Source of the DNA: Gigaspora margarita
Taxonomy: Eukaryota > Glomeromycota > Glomeromycetes > Diversisporales > Gigasporaceae
Length of the DNA stretch: 64,000 bases
NCBI GenBank assembly: GCA_009809945.1
Contig: WTPW01000676.1
Location: 194,103 to 258,102 of the forward strand
Reading direction: 5' to 3'
The notes under the pieces are model-generated. The model saw nothing but the letters and a program-made list of their open reading frames with translations. It was not told where the DNA came from and made no database searches. The position numbers and the translations under genes are program-made. This document shows, in pieces, positions 44,374 to 57,600 of the stretch. Position 1 is the first letter of the stretch; every line of letters starts with the position of its first letter.

Positions 44374-44715
44374 AGTGTGAAAGATTTAATGTTCCTAGTG
44401 TTCCCAAAAACATTTAAAAAATTTAGAAACACTAAATTTAAAATTTATGTTTCCTATTAGAAACAAAGTAGAGATATAAAAGTTATAATTTGTGTTCCTA
44501 TTGTGATAGTTTTTTGCTATGACATGCCTTTTTTTTTGTTGTGGCATGGCATGTATGGTTTTTTTTAGTCATGGCATAGTATATATGCTTCTTTAGCTAT
44601 GAGATCAGATTGTAATATTGATTTTTATTATAAAAATATTAAACTTTTTGGAAACATAAATTTAATATTTTATGTTCCTAAAGAACAAAAAAAAATTTCA
44701 AATCTTTTTCACTGG
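44374..44715. mobile_element. hAT-like MITE, 342 bp
   Basis: It is flanked by the 8-bp duplication ATCTAACT (44366-44373, 44716-44723), typical for hAT. The ends are imperfect inverted copies (AGTGTGAAAGATTT / AAATCTTTTTCACT). The interior has repeated TTTATGTTCCT-like pieces inverted around the centre and GTCATGGCAT repeats. It interrupts a foldback arm, which confirms insertion. Confidence 0.75.
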
Positions 44716-45486
44716 ATCTAACTATTGTTAAATGCATCTTGGCGAGCTCTACAACTTTTAATTAGTAGGCATTAACTGTTAATTTGCAAAAACTTATTTT
44801 TCCTTGGGTGATCAGGACCCCAAAATATATATATATAGGTCAGGTCAGAGAATGCATAGCTATTATAGACAAATTAAAATAAAGTAAGTTTTAAATTTGT
44901 ATATTTTTTTAAAAATTTATTAAAAAGGTTGAATTTTTAATTTACATATTTGTATATCAAAATTCTACATATAAAAGTTTGATTTACATATTTTTAGTAT
45001 AAATTTGGTTTGACCTTCTTTGTTTTGAAATTGAGTATATGTATTTTGATTTCCAAAAAAAAACAAAAATTACTAATAAATAAATAAATAAAGTAAAAAA
45101 AGCACATTTTTTATTCCCACATATGCATGTATACTACTTTTATTTCTTTAAAAAAATTTTTTTTAAAAAAATTTTTTTTTTATTATTTATAGGTTTTAAT
45201 TTATAGTACTATAGCACTATAGTACTAGACATTTTAACAAATTAAAATTTAAGAACAGATGTAACTTGTAGATCAGGTTTGTATAACAAAATTAAAGAAA
45301 TTTTATATCTTTTGGGCTCTAATAAAAAATTTCTTGTTAAATTTTACTATAAACCTAATTCTAATCTATTATCTTTACCCTTACCCTAATATAAAGAAAT
45401 TTTATTTTGTTTTGTTAAAGGTTGTTTTGATTTACTTGTTATACCAAGTTTTTATTACATATAGAGTAGCACTACAGTGCTATAGC

Positions 45487-45660
45487 AGGACCCCGAAATA
45501 TACATAAACAGGTCAGGCTAATTATAAAATTATTAACAATAGAATGATCTGCAAAAAAAATATAAAAATAAGCAAAAAATACTAAAATAAAAAAGATTTG
45601 CATAAAAACCCTAAAATAAGCAAGCCAATATCTGATCTATCTATGTATATTTCAGGGTCC
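45487..45660. mobile_element. MULE-like MITE, 174 bp
   Basis: The ends AGGACCCCGAAATATACATA and TATGTATATTTCAGGGTCC are inverted. It is flanked by the 9-bp duplication TGCTATAGC (45478-45486, 45661-45669), as expected of Mutator-like elements. A sister copy is at 52190-52367, and a single-end relic lies near 44816. Confidence 0.75.
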
Positions 45661-45699
45661 TGCTATAGCACTATAATAATATTCTCTATTATTTTTATT

Positions 45700-46125
45700 T
45701 TTAGAGCTTTATAATTTAGTGCACTTTGCACTATGGTGCACTTTATAGTAACAAATACAAACAATGATTAGGGTTAGAGTTAGTGTTAGAATTAGGGTTA
45801 AAGTTAGAATTAAAGTTTTAAAATATTAGTAAAATCATGAGAGAAGCATTTTTTGTTAATAACACAACAGGGTTACCCTAGTAAAATTTTGAAATACATC
45901 AAAGTAGTGCACTACAGTGCAAATGCACTAAATTTTTAAAACTCTTATTTTTATTTATATTTATATTTTATTAATGTAACATTTATTTTTTTTATATTTT
46001 TAATTTTTTTATTTAAATTTTTTTTATTTTTATTTTTATTTTTTTTATTTTACTTTTTTTTTATTTTATTTTATTTATTTATTTTTTTTTATTCTTTGGC
46101 AGATTTTACTATTGCTTGCTTTGCA
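45700..46125. repeat. GTGCAC-rich repeats then T-rich tract
   Basis: Motifs of the kind AGTGCACTACAGTGC occur at 45715-45745 and 45905-45930. A telomere-like but degenerate TTAGGGTTAG patch lies at 45766-45815. 45976-46090 is T-rich and nearly identical to 54016-54110. The T-rich tract borders the 3' end of the minus-strand LINE and may contain its tail. Confidence 0.5.
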
Positions 46126-46129
46126 TAGA

Positions 46130-49100
46130 TACATGTATTCTAAAAAGAAATACAAGATTTTAATCTATTACTAAAAAAAACCAAGCCTAACATTATTCGG
46201 TTACTTCTTCTAGCACCTAAATGCAATTCACTGCACTAACTTACGGATAAGTTAGAATTGAATTTTGCTCTGGTTAAGAACTAAGCCAAAAGAGAGTTTC
46301 ATCCTTTTGAATCCAATTGTTCAAAGCTATAGACCATAAGTCTACTTTCCCTTCTAATTTCCTATGTGACGAACATTCTGAATTCTCATCTAACTTCATT
46401 TTTTTCTTGTTTGTAAATGTGGTAATATTAGATGAAACAGATTCTCTTTTCCTAGCCTTACTGGTGGAAGCCTATAAACTTGCTTCTCTTTGACCTTTTT
46501 TCATTTCTCATGTGATTTTTCTTTCCGTTCCCAAGCTATAAAAGATTCACATTGCGGTTTCTAGATAAAATTGAAGAAGCTGTTCCAACCAATATGCAAA
46601 AAAGTTTCGATGATTTGAGATGCTTTTTTCCTCAAACCTAACTTGTTCATGATATCTTCGGTAGCTTTTTGTATGAAGAGACCTTTAATAATATTAGTAT
46701 GCAAGTGTAATTCTTCTTCACGAGTTGTTCCACAGACGAGAATCTTCAAATCTCTTTTGGTTAGGATTAGTCTATCTTCCCTTGTAAGCTTGGACCAGGT
46801 GACACTTAGTGTAATGTTATTGATGTTATACTACTACTATTCATATGTTGGGCATGATGCTAAGTGATCTTGTGTTTTCATTTTGCCCAGTCGAACACAT
46901 TGAACATTTTGTTTTCAAATATATGTCTGGTCTGCGGAGACTTAATTCTTTGAGTGTTGGAAGCTTATCTGCTAGACACTTTATCTGTATTGAGACTCGC
47001 TTGCTACAGTTTAGTGAAATACATTTATAACCATTCTGGTTTTTGATCCTTTTCCAAAAGACTGACCAGTTAAAACAAGGCTTATCCAGCACCTGTTCCA
47101 GGGCTGTAGTTACTTTAGAGAGGCACCAATCTGCAGTATTCCAAAGATCGAAAGCTTTCCTTAAAAATTCTCTTATAGGTTTCTCAATTAATATGTTCTT
47201 CCAATATGGAAGGAAAGTGAAACTTGATTGGGAGTCAAAGGAAAACTCTGGAGTGTTTGGGTTTTTTAAGACTCCTTTAACGAACTTATCTACCTTTTCA
47301 TTTCAATAATTACTGCTATGGATTTTGACTTTTTTTAGCTCTAGTTCGATGCTTTTGAGTTGGGTTATTTCACATATTTTTGTTAACATTAAAAAGTTTT
47401 TCTCTTTAGTTGCTTGTATTGAGCTTTGTTCTTCTCAGCTTTTTCAATACTGGAGATTGCTGTCATGCTATCCATGAAAATTATAACTTTGCTATTTCTA
47501 GGTGCTATAAGAAGTGCAAACCAAATTGCTGCCAACTCAGGCTTGGATGATGTAGGCCAACTATCTAGTTTAACTGCATATTCTAATAAAGCTCTATCAC
47601 TATTTACATCGATTTGTATCCAACCTTTGCACATTCTACTATTATATTCTATATTTAATAAAGATCTATTAGTATAAAATACCAGATTACTTCTTTCTTT
47701 CTCGATGTTTCTTTTAAGAAACATACTCAAATTTCCTTTTATACATTTCGTAAAGTGCTAGTTTCTAATAAATTTGAATTCCTCTGGGGTTTTCATTTTG
47801 ATCTGGTTCCCCATCTGCGTTTCTGTGCCCAATTCTACTTGTTTTTCCAGGGTACCTTTATTGTCAAAAGCTGAGATAGGACAAGGTACTTCCCTGGCCT
47901 TATTTCTGTGAACTAGTTTTAATAATACTTCTAAAACTTCGTTTAGGTTGATCCATCTAGCATACATGGTCTGCCTAGCTTGATTCAGCTGGTTTTGATT
48001 ACAGCCTGAACATGGGTAGGCTAGTTGGATAAGATCACTTATTTCCTTGTCTAGTATCCAATGTTCAGTTAGAATGCACACTTTGCCTTTTAATACTACT
48101 CTTTTTACTTCTCTTTCCTTTAATTGGTTTTCCCATACAACCCATTCTTTCTTCTGATTATCTACGGTAATTTGGTGTTTTGGAGGAGCAGATGATAAAA
48201 GGTTTGGTGATATGGCCTTAAATTCTGGTCTAACTTCTCTGGTGACTCTATTTATAAGTACCACATTTGCAAATTTTTTGAACCAATCTGCTTTAGGTCC
48301 ATGGCTTGATTGCTTTCTTAGATACTTTAATTGGTGCCATAAGATTAGTAGTTTACCTTTTTTTGTTTAACAACTGATGTAAGTAGAAGAGGCCAAGGTG
48401 TCGAAGGCTTTTAGCAGCCCTGTCAAAAAGCTTTTTCTCTAAAATGTCCTTAATTTGAGGCCCTGTTCCTTTTATCTTCCAAGTATTATCTGGCAGATGG
48501 AATTCTATATTTAACTCCTTTGCTTTACTCAAAACTAAACAAATTAAGTTGGTTTTCTATATATTTCTTGAGCTCTTAACATCCACACTTGAGATTTTTC
48601 TCTCCACACAACTAGCTTGCAAAAGACCTTGCTTTAATCTTAACTCAAGTACTTCTTTTCCACAACCTGATGAATTTAGTTCTTTGGTGATGTTTGCTAG
48701 CTGTGTAGTTAAGAGCTCTTGCCAAAGAAGCTTACAATTGACCATGTTTTTGTATGAGACTATATAGTTTCTAATCGTACTTGGCGAGTCTATTTTGTTT
48801 TTTAGGAACCTTAAATAAGGCTGCTGAATTCTATATAGTGCTTGCTGTGCTAAGTGGGAAGTTTGTAGCAAGTATGCAAGTTTGAGCACCAAAAACATAT
48901 TGTTTATATACATTAGTTGGCTTATGGTAAGTTTTTTGTTGAATAGTACTTTTACTATTTGGGTGTAAATGCCTTTGCCTTTTTGATCAACAATACCTTC
49001 TTTAAACTTAAATTGAAATAGATTCCCAAGAAATGAACTAGAGTGTCCTTTTCTTCAGCTTTGACTATTACTTTGACAATCGTTATCTCACAACTTTTCC

Positions 49101-52100
49101 TTTTGACTCTTGGGTTGAAAACAATGAGTTTTGTCTTTTTCGGATTAATGTTGATATTGTTAATCTTGTAAAACTCTTCTCCATGTCCAAGGTACTTTGC
49201 ATTTGTTGGTTGGATCTAGCTAACCATGTTGTATCATCCGCATATGCTATTACTGCCTGCCTTACATGCTGGGCTATTGTTTTATTCCTCCTAATGTCTG
49301 TTGGTATCTGAACATCCAAACTATAACCCAAATTTTTGTTGTTTTGTATTCATACTAGGAGTGGGTCATAGAAAATTTGCCAAATTAAGGGAGAAAGGAC
49401 TTCACCTTGATTGATGCTATCTTCTGCACAGATACTATTTGTTAATCTGAAAGCTATGATCACTTTAATCTTCCTTTTGCAGAAGAGGTTTAAGATAAAT
49501 TTAATTATTACTGCAGGAATTTTAATGCATTTAAAAGCTAGCTCCAATGATGCTAAGGAAACTAAATCAAATGCCTTCCACATGTCCTGTAGAACTATTT
49601 ATAATTCTTTATCACTTTCTTTTGTATCTTCAATTATATATTGAGAATATTGATAGGGGTGCTTGTAGAGTTGCCTGGTAGTCCCACGTAGTTGTATTCT
49701 TTTAGTATAAAGTTGTTCACAAAAACTTTTGCTAACCTTTTATTTAAAACTTTGGTTTCGAAGGTTTCCAAGAGGGCTATAGGTCTTATATTTCCCTGGG
49801 TGAAGCCCATTCACCTGATTTGGGATTGAATAGATTTGTTATTTTTTCTATTTTTCTGGGATATTTCCTTTCTTTAAGCACAGACTTGCAAACCTTCTAA
49901 ACCACAATTGAGCTTTCAGGTTTGCTCCTTTAATAAGAGCATAACCAATTCCTAATATTCTAGGAGCTAATTTCGAATTTACCTCCGTTAAGGTCTGGGA
50001 CCATTCTTCATCATCTATTGTTCCATTTAGCTCTTTATATATGCCCTCATTTATCCACTCCTGTAGTTTGTATATTTCTTTCTATTTGTCTAATATCTCT
50101 TCCAAGCATGTATTTCTCTTCTTATATTGGGACTGAAAAAAGGCCTGAGTCTTGTCTTTCACCTCTGAGGTGTATGTTACTAAATTTTTTTCTTTTTGAT
50201 CTAACACTCTATCAATTTTGGCTTTGTTATAAGGTTGATCAAGTAGGCTGTTTAGCATTTTGCCCTGTTCATTTTGTATACATTTACAGCATACTTCAAT
50301 AAAATTTTCAATCTCTTTCAAGTTGGTTGCTTCTTTTTTAGTTTGCCACCACTTGTTCAAAATGAATCACTAGCTCTTTAAGTCTTGTAGCCATAGTCTA
50401 ATTTCTTCTACATCTATACTGTTTATAAGTTGGATCCCAATTTTGTGACGATTGTAATTTTCAGAAGATGCATATTTGTCTTTTCAAAGATTTTAGGCCA
50501 TTCTAATATTTGTATTGTGTCGATACATTTTTTGATTTTTTTACTAATTTGACTCAGAAATATCATGTCTTGATATAGCTCTGTTCTGTGGGCCTTAGGT
50601 TTTGTTTTGCCTTTTTCCGGTGAAGATAATATTCTTTTAGTGGGAAAGTTTCATTTTGCTACAAAAAGAATTCCTTCTTCAAAAAAATCCCACATTATGT
50701 TTAAATTATTCACAGTGTTGTCTAATTCTTCCCAGCTTGGCAGATTTAGGCTTAGAATAATTTTTCACTTCTTGAGAAAGTTGATAAGGTCTTCCCTATA
50801 ACTGTTCCAATTTTCTTTTAAAGCTTTGTCTAATAGAAATATTGTTTGTTTTTCTTTCAGGATTTTTTTGCCCTGTTATAGTTATCTATACTCACTGTTT
50901 TAAGGTCTAGATTGATTAAGGGTGCACTATAATCACTTTCTGTAATCAATTCCATATTTATTATATCTGCCTCTTGCAGATTTCTACTTAAGTTATCTGA
51001 GACCCATATCTGATCAATTTTCGAGCTGGATTTGCCATTTGACCATGTGAATTTTTGTGTGGTTGGATGCAAAAACCAGAATATATCTATGAAATTCTGG
51101 TTTTGTAACCATTTGTATAATAGCAAATTCTTGTTAGTGTGCAAGCAGGTTTGGGTTCTCTGTCCAGCTTATTGTTTACTACATTATTAAAGTCACCCAT
51201 TAGTACAAATTGAGCATATTTTGTTCTGTATAAATATAATTCTACTATTTTCTGTTGAATGTGCCTTTGCATCCATTTATCGTTTGGAGGTAAATACACT
51301 ATAATAAAAATGAGTTCTAGTTTTAAAAAAAAAGAGATAATGATATAAAATGTTCATTAATTCTTTTAATTTGCCCAATAAATTTAGCTAGATTTTCTCT
51401 AAAAATAAGAGCAACTCCTGAACCCTTCTTTTTTCTGTTGTTTGAGCTTGCCCAGAAACTTTTGTAGCTGCTCTCTGTATTCAATATAAAACTACTCTCT
51501 TTACTTGTTATATTTGTCTCTGCAATGCCTATCATATCTATTTTTTTCTCTAATGCCTATTCTGTTAGTGTGACTAATTTATTATTATTTCTCTTTAATC
51601 TATTAATATTATAACAGATAGTTTTGAGATTGAGATCGTTACGAATGTTTTTTCCTGTAATGTATCTCCTGGCAGAAAGATTTTTTCCCTTGCCTTTTGT
51701 TATTAGGAGGCCCTTCGCAAATATTAGGAGTGATTTGGGAAGTCTATGTGCAACTCTCTGCTTTCCAATAATGTAAGCCTTTCTAAGATTTCCCTTAACA
51801 AATCCACACTTTCAAATAGTTGTGCATTAACTTCTTTTGACTTTTGGAGTCTTTTGTAGTAGTTGTATTGGCTAGTGCCTTTTTTGTTTTAGTCTTTCTC
51901 CAATGATCTACTATTATTTAAAGCTTGATATGGCCTTTTTAAGTGGACTCGCTCATTAATGGGTTGGTCTCTTCTGATATTTTCTTTTTGTAGTAGTCTT
52001 CTTGGTTGTGCCAATTTTCCTGCTATCTCTATTTCATTATTTCCACAAATTGTTCTGCTTTGTCATGATGAGAGAAGCTACTTTTTAATTGATTTGTATC

Positions 52101-53480
52101 TTTATTCATTAGAATTCTGTTGCTTGTATAAGTGTAAAGCCAATCCAACTTGGTATCATAATAATACAGACTGTTTCCTGTGCTTTTAAAGGACCCCGAA
52201 ATATACATAGATAGGTCAGATTAATTATAGAGTTACTAAAAAAGGAAAGATCTGCAGAAAAAACTTTAAAAATAAGCAAAAATTACTATAAATGGAAAAA
52301 AACTGTATAAAAAACCTCAAAAATAAGCAAACTCATACCTGACCTATCTATGTATATTTTGGGATCCTGCTTTTAACATGTTCTGTTCTGTTTCAAAGAA
52401 AATATGGGCCTTGTCTTTTTGATTACCATTTCAGTTTTTAAGGATATATACTGCTTTGATTTGAATTTCCTAAGCTGTTTAAGCAGTAAAGTGTCCATGG
52501 CCATTGTAGATACGTTTTGTAATATGGCTTTAAATTTGTTTCTTCTTTCTAGTTCATTTAGATCAAACTTCCCTGCTGTTATTCTATATATTTTCTCTTG
52601 ATCAAGATGTAATGACCAACTTCCTTTTAACAGATCTTCTCCTCATTTATCTTTAATTAAAATTTGAATATATACTGCTTTAGATACAAAGCCTGTGTGC
52701 TACTTCAAGATAGTTGCTTGTTCGTAGTGGTCCAACCACCTTTTTATTTCTCTTGATTCCATCTTTTCAGAAAGATCCCACAAAGTAAAGTGGTAATAAT
52801 CTTCTTTTTATTGAGTTGATCTAAAGTTTACTTTCACAGCCCAGACTGAGTGGTAGATATCTTCATGATTTTTAAACTTTTTAATTTTGCTTATATTATA
52901 TGGATTTGCTTGTGTAGTATTTGCTTTTCTCTTTAGATTATCTAGCAGTCCATAATCTAAAGTACTACATTCATTTAGTATTAGTATGTCTTTAATTATT
53001 ACTTTTTTACTTTGTATTTCTACATTTAATTCTTCTGTATCTTCATGCCCTCTTTTACACTGTTTCTCTGTTGCTCTTGGTAATTCATTTGTTGTAAAGT
53101 TGTCTACTGTCATTGGAGCTTGGTTTAACTCCCCTCTTTCCTTTAATGCCTCTATTGGTTTCAAAGAGACCATTTTGTTTTCTTCTCCTACTATCTCCAT
53201 AGGTTTAACAGAAATCTTCTTGTTCTCTTATTTCTTTTTGATTTATAAGAATGAGTTCTACTAATAATGCTTGACTTCTTGTCTTTTTATGTTCTGCCCA
53301 GTTGTAACATTCAATTATGTTACGTATTGTAACGATTAAATATAGTTCTTTTGTACCCAGATATTTTGCAATGTTGTGACCTTTTTCTAATGTGATTACT
53401 TTTTGTTGACTATAAAGAAGTTCTTTTTTTTCCTTTGTCTTGTCAAAGAGATTTTTGTATTTCTCTAAAGCTAACATACT
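46130..53480 (-). mobile_element. Full-length but decayed LINE (non-LTR retrotransposon)
   Basis: Minus-strand order: ORF1-like part (53477-52400; a WSLHLDQEKIYRI stretch); AP-type endonuclease (IGIAETNI at about 51530, LMGDFNNV at about 51200, then D-x-I-W); reverse transcriptase (AFDLVSLASLELAF, QGEVLSPLIWQIFYDPLL at 49583-49350, YADDT at about 49240); thumb/connector (48913-47758); RNase H (FYTNRSLL, KPELAAIWFALL, FMDSMTAI, 47700-47400); and a Cys-rich tail (CSMC, about 46910). Each part is cut by stops and shifts. LINEs copy themselves through target-primed reverse transcription. In the RNase H the usual first Asp of YTDGS is Asn (YTNRS). A MULE-like MITE has inserted at 52190-52367. Confidence 0.85.
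52190..52367. mobile_element. MULE-like MITE inserted in the LINE
   Basis: A 178-bp sister of 45487-45660, with the same AGGACCCCGAAATATACATA end, inverted at the right as TATGTATATTTTGGGATCC. The 9-bp duplication TGCTTTTAA lies at 52181-52189 and 52368-52376. It splits the LINE between ORF1 and the endonuclease part. Confidence 0.8.
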
Positions 53481-53899
53481 TCTAAATTATTCACGTGATT
53501 TGTTGTTTTTTGTTTTTCCTTAAGTGTCACATGTTCAGATGAGTTATTGCTTGATTTGACACATAGTGTTTGTTTACTTGTTTGTTTGTTTACTCTAATT
53601 TGATCAATTGAAAAGGATCTGCATATACAGAGTTTTTGCAATTCCCACAAATTTTCAAAATTTTTTAAAATTTCCTTGTGAATAACCCCAACTTTCTTTT
53701 AATGTATTGGCTATACCTGTTTTTTCTCAAGGTGGTTCTATTAAACTGATATTTATTTTATACTAGTTTTCCTTTATATTAGATGAGTTAGATATGCTTT
53801 TTAGTAAGAATTTTGTCTATACTATTTTTTTCTTTTGCTCCGTTTTTGGAATTGATGATTAGGGGAAAGAGTTTTTCAAAAATCTTATAATATTATTAT

Positions 53900-54372
53900 C
53901 TTTTTATTTTATTTTTATTATATTTTTTATACTTTTTTAAAAAGTTTTTATTTTTTTTGAATCTTTACTTGAAATAATCTTTTTTTTTAATTATTTATTA
54001 TGTATATTTTATTAATGTAACATTTATTTTTTTATATTTTTAATTTTTTTTATTTAAATTTTTTTATTTTTATTTTTATTTTTTTTATTTTACTTTTATT
54101 ATTTTTCTTATTCTTTTTTAAAAAGTTTTTTATTTTTTTGAATCTTTATTTGAAATAATCTTTTTTTCTAATTATTTATTATGTATTTTTTTATTTTTTT
54201 ATTTTTTTTATTTATTTTATTATTAATTTTTTTATTTTTTTTTAAATTCTTTTTAATTTTTCATTTTTATGATTTTATTTTATTTTTTATTTTTTTCTGT
54301 ATTTACTTTTTTTTTATTTTTTTTATAATTTTTTCTTTTTTTATTATTTTATTTTATTTTTTATTTTTTTTT
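53900..54372. repeat. T-rich tandem repeat next to the N gap
   Basis: A unit of about 178 bp (TTTTTTGAATCTTTACTTGA, AATAATC, TTTAATTATTTATTATG, then T-rich) occurs at 53934-54110 and partly again at 54112-54190. Its core also occurs at 45950-46090. Long Phe/Leu frames here are low-complexity artefacts. Confidence 0.65.
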
Positions 54373-54641
54373 NNNNNNNNNNNNNNNNNNNNNNNNNNNN
54401 NNNNNNNNNNNNNNNNNNNNNNNNNNNNNNNNNNNNNNNNNNNNNNNNNNNNNNNNNNNNNNNNNNNNNNNNNNNNNNNNNNNNNNNNNNNNNNNNNNNN
54501 NNNNNNNNNNNNNNNNNNNNNNNNNNNNNNNNNNNNNNNNNNNNNNNNNNNNNNNNNNNNNNNNNNNNNNNNNNNNNNNNNNNNNNNNNNNNNNNNNNNN
54601 NNNNNNNNNNNNNNNNNNNNNNNNNNNNNNNNNNNNNNNNN
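54373..54641. other. Assembly gap, 269 N
   Basis: A run of N bordered by T tracts on both sides, so assembly failed in low-complexity sequence. The 3' end of the second LINE may lie in it. Confidence 0.95.
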
Positions 54642-54649
54642 TTTTTTTG

Positions 54650-57600
54650 TATGAAGATGAGACCTTGTTTATATCTTTATTAATATTTTAAAAAAGCTAC
54701 TACATGGAGTATACTTTTTTATATAAATATAAAATTTAAATTATATACAAGAATTAAAGCTCAGACTAATTTATCGGCAATATAAATCTACTAGAGTGGT
54801 CAAGACTTACCTAGTTTGATAAAGTTAAAATAAAGCTTATTGGAACACTCGATTTAACCCAATAAATAGCTCAAGAACTAAACTTCTTAAGAGCTGTACC
54901 AATAGATAGACATGAGTTTGAATTAATATAAAGTTGATCAGGTTGGCCACGAGGGCAGCTATATATAAATGTTCTTCATGAAGATACTTGCCTTTTAGTT
55001 TGTGATATAGTGGAAGTATGAGTAGAAGGGTATGTTATATTACAATAGATTAAATTGGGAACAGTAAGGTTTCCATAATTATTTGTAAGATAATTCAAAA
55101 ATTTGAAGAAGAATTTTTATTATTATTTGTAAATCTAATTTAGAAGGTAAATTAAAGGATCTAAGATCTTGAATAAGATAAAAAGGGATTAAGCCTTTAA
55201 GTGTAGTTTGAATATAGTATGGTAAAAGTAGAAAAGGTGATAAATAAAAGGCTAAATGGTAATAAATAGTCTGAATAAGTTGGAATATCATATTGAAAGA
55301 AGCTCTAGATCTGTGGAGTTGATAGTATTAGTAATAGCAGTAAGGATAATCTGATTAATATTGTTTGAATTAGAACAGAAAAGCTAGCAGTTAGAAGAAT
55401 CAGGAGTATTACATATAAAGCAGTTGGTATTTGGAAATTGGTTAGGGTAAATTGAGTGAAAATGGAAATGTGAAGGTAGCTCATTTAAGAATAACTTAAT
55501 TTTAAAAGCTTTAAGATTACTAAGTTTGAAATTAGTAATGTTATTTGAAGCTTTTTGATTATTGTTAAAGTACAGCCAAGTGGAGTTCTAATCAAAATAA
55601 TGAGTAAAGTGAGACCATTCATTGGTACGTTGCTAAGAGGACTATAAGGCCATAATATGAGCTTTGCAAATATTTTTAATAAATTTTCAAATAGGTTGTA
55701 AGATTTGGGTATTTTTCCAATATAGAGTATAGAAAGGAATATATGAGTTGGTATAGTTAAGGTTAAAAAAAGAAGCAGAAGTATATTGATTGGCTAGTTG
55801 ATCAGCATGATTATTAAAAGAGTTATCAGAATGAGCCTGAACTTTTTGTAAATTAGTTAAATATTAAAGGATTTAATAATGTTGAGAAGTATGTGCCATA
55901 TAGGCCATATAGTAAATTTGAATTTTTTAAAAGAATTTGGATTAAAATATATAAGTTTGGTGTATTTGAATATAACAGATTGTGAATCAGTAAAGATCTG
56001 AACACTAGAATTCTGTGGCATAGTAGCAATAGCAAATAGGATTGAAATTAGTTCAGTGTGATAAAAAGAGAGCTAGTGTTTGAGTTGGGCTAAAAATTCA
56101 TATATGATTTGATTGTTATAAAGTTGTACCTAGCCAATACCCATAGAACATTGGCCAGTACAGATATTTTTAACAGAACCATCTGTATAAAAGATAAAAA
56201 ATGTATGATTATAGTTGTTTTGGGCAATAGATTGTAATAATTGAGAGGTTTGATTGGGTAAAAAAAGATCAGAAGCTAAGTAGTTAGTAATATTTAAGGT
56301 TGGGGTATAGGAATAGTAAAAGAATGTTTAATAGCAGTAGAAAGAATAAGGTCTATATAGTTTGCATTAAGGTTAAGCTGCTTGTTTGGTAGAATTCTGC
56401 TATAAAAAAGTGTAGATAATGTGGCTGATATTCAACTGTACATACAGAAGGAATCAATTAGTATTAAAATTGCAGCCTGAGCAAGGCATACATAAAATAG
56501 GAAAAAGTGGATATAATTGGAATTGTAAAGTGTCAATATTGGTAGTCCAATGTGTAATTGATATAGTATTTGAGTGCTTGAAGTATCTACGAGCTTTAAC
56601 AATAATTATATCTTTGTTAAAATAAGTAAGAAACCATGATTGGGGTTTTAAAGGTATGTGGCAAGTATAATAAGCAAATGCATTAATGCCTTGGGGTTGG
56701 TAATTGCTTGAAATTGAATAGTGGGTATTGTTTTCAATAATAGTTTTTTCTAAAAAGGTAAACTATAATTGTTGTTTCCTAGTAGGTAATGGTGCACTCT
56801 AGGTGAAAGGTGTTTCCATAAAAGAAGAGTTTAATTATCTGCAGAACAAAGTTGTTCTAAATAAAGAATTTGTTTGTAACAGAGTTTGTTTGAAGGATTT
56901 GTATTTGGGATGATGTTGAAGAATTTGTTCAAGTGGAAGGTTCCTACTATTAATAACTTTGGACCAAATAATATTCAGATTTGCTATTATATTAATTTCT
57001 AGTCTTTTTAACAAAAGAATAATTTTAAAAGTAGTAGTTAATCTATTAGGTCTATCAATATTAGAGGAGGAGTGTTGTAGTATATTAGTTGTTGACCATA
57101 AATTGTTTTGAAGTTGTTGTAATCTAATAGAGTAGAGATACCTAGTAAATTAGGATCATTAATTTGTATTAAAAAGTTAGAAATATGATGTTGAAGTTGT
57201 ATATCCCATATATTATGTATATTGTACAAGTGTGTGTTAAGCATGGTACTATTGGATGTAGATTTTGATAAATGTGATTTATGTTTAGCAAAAGTTAAAT
57301 ATTTGGATAAAATTTTTGTACAGGTAGAGTATGGAAGAACTATATTATGTAATCAATATTCTAAAGTATTAATAATATAGGTAATCTGTTTGTCTGTAAC
57401 TTGTTTAGTATTGGCAGTCTGTATAAGATCTGAAGCCTCAGCTCGGATATGTTTGATTTGTTGTGTATATTTTTTATTAAGAGTAAACTAGTATCCAAAA
57501 AATTTGAAAGATTGATTAGAAGGCAGAGAAAATAATAAATAGTTAAAGTATAATAGAGGTTGTATTTTTTTGATTAGAGCAGAGAATAGATTTGGTAGGG

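Noticed and set aside
45766-45815. Interstitial telomere (TTAGGG)n
   Set aside because: Only a few degenerate units mixed with other AT-rich hexamers; likewise the short TTAGG pieces near 29100.
46643-53264. Plus-strand frames over the LINE
   Set aside because: They are antisense shadows of the minus-strand RT, endonuclease, RNase H and ORF1.
54181-54654. Long Phe-rich frame through the N gap
   Set aside because: Low-complexity T-rich DNA plus 269 N; no real coding content.
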